From assembly GCF_004405125.1 (NCBI RefSeq), contig NZ_SORX01000006.1, positions 124,001-188,000 of the forward strand: DNA of 64,000 bases, in the 5' to 3' direction. Positions 63,779 through 64,000 of the stretch are shown one piece after another. A model generated the notes under the pieces. The model was not told the DNA's origin. It ran no database searches and saw only the letters and a program-made list of their open reading frames with translations. Both the position numbers and the translations under genes were made by a program. The first letter of the stretch is position 1, and every line of letters begins with the position of its first letter. The stretch comes from Jeotgalibacillus salarius (lineage in GTDB: Bacteria; Bacillota; Bacilli; Bacillales; Jeotgalibacillaceae).

Positions 63779-64000
63779 ATGGAACAATTTTCTGACCAGA
63801 TTAAGATGATTTCGAAAAGAATTGAAAAGATTAAAGGTAATATTTCTACTGAAGAATCCACCAAGACAAGTTTGATCCTTCCTTTCTTCCAGGCGCTCGG
63901 CTATGACATTTTTGATCCATCAGAATTTACACCTGAGTTCATTGCAGATGTTGGGATTAAAAAGGGTGAAAAAGTAGATTATGCGATTATGAATGAAGGT
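63779..64000 (+). CDS. probable restriction endonuclease subunit, 3' truncated by window end
   Basis: The first 74 codons: an N-terminal helix (QFSDQIKMISKRIEKIKGN) then STEESTKTSLILPFFQALGY and DVGIKKGEKVDYAI, which fit the HsdR_N/type I restriction N-terminal nuclease fold, where the D of VDYAI is the metal-binding Asp. AGGAGG six bases before ATG. The rest lies beyond the window, so type I, type IIG or a stand-alone nuclease cannot be told apart. Confidence 0.75.
   Translation, partial: MEQFSDQIKMISKRIEKIKGNISTEESTKTSLILPFFQALGYDIFDPSEFTPEFIADVGIKKGEKVDYAIMNEG

Noticed and set aside
1-64000. tRNA, rRNA, prophage or complete insertion sequence
   Set aside because: No cloverleaf, rRNA-like stretch, integrase, capsid or transposase reading frame was recognised.

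Overview
The window reads like a low-to-moderate GC, spore-forming member of the Bacillales (Bacillaceae or Caryophanaceae/Planococcaceae). Evidence: a Spo0E-type phosphatase, a BceRSAB peptide-antibiotic module, YesMN/LplBC-type carbohydrate systems, an FdhF/YdeP + FdhD pair with a DUF2294 gene, strong AGGAGG ribosome sites with frequent GTG/TTG starts, and typical Gram-positive lipoprotein and subtilase signal peptides. The genus cannot be fixed from the sequence; a Jeotgalibacillus-like organism is a guess. No rRNA, tRNA or complete mobile element was recognised.

Layout. 1-10 kb: a truncated GGDEF/EAL protein, a small HExxH membrane protein, a secreted subtilase followed by VOC and GNAT genes, a P-loop kinase, a lipoprotein, an ECF sigma factor with a repeat protein, and then a decayed, reordered second copy of the subtilase/VOC/GNAT block (8.57-10.02 kb) with a lone response regulator inserted. 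10-19 kb: DUF4386 + Crp/Fnr pair, several small membrane proteins, an MMPL exporter with its own OmpR/histidine-kinase pair, a histidine phosphatase that seems to start at ATT, and an auxin-efflux-type carrier. 19-25.6 kb: a LacI-controlled sugar operon (isomerase/epimerase, ABC importer, Gfo/Idh/MocA dehydrogenase) with three near-identical palindromic operators. 25.7-30.6 kb: a GC-rich dispersed palindrome, then a complete BceRSAB locus. 30.7-34.2 kb: small membrane genes, one broken, and a chemotaxis receptor. 34.4-39.6 kb: a leader with a cre-like site and terminator, then OFA transporter, DUF2294, FdhF/YdeP oxidoreductase and FdhD. 40-50.1 kb: a fructan-type operon (GH32, lipoprotein, LplB/LplC permeases) beside a YesM/YesN two-component system and a membrane-anchored binding protein. 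50.3-57.3 kb: cobyrinate a,c-diamide synthase with a coupled 24-codon upstream ORF, an XRE-MEDS regulator, Spo0E, MBL-fold, WYL, DJ-1/PfpI and GNAT genes. 57.4-64 kb: an accessory, decaying region with a LacI regulator, VOC gene, small membrane proteins, two copies of a DUF692/MNIO-like TIM-barrel gene (one truncated), a GntP-like permease fragment, a solitary type I-C-like CRISPR repeat, and the start of a possible restriction gene at the right edge.

The most unusual material is in the last 7 kb and in small hidden features: the duplicated MNIO-like gene, the orphan CRISPR repeat, two degenerate copies of one small membrane protein, two short dispersed intergenic repeat families, the uORF on the cobyrinate synthase gene, a small frameshifted membrane protein, and an ATT-start phosphatase. 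I found no complete system that can be called new with confidence; the DUF692/MNIO-like pair is the best candidate for unknown chemistry.
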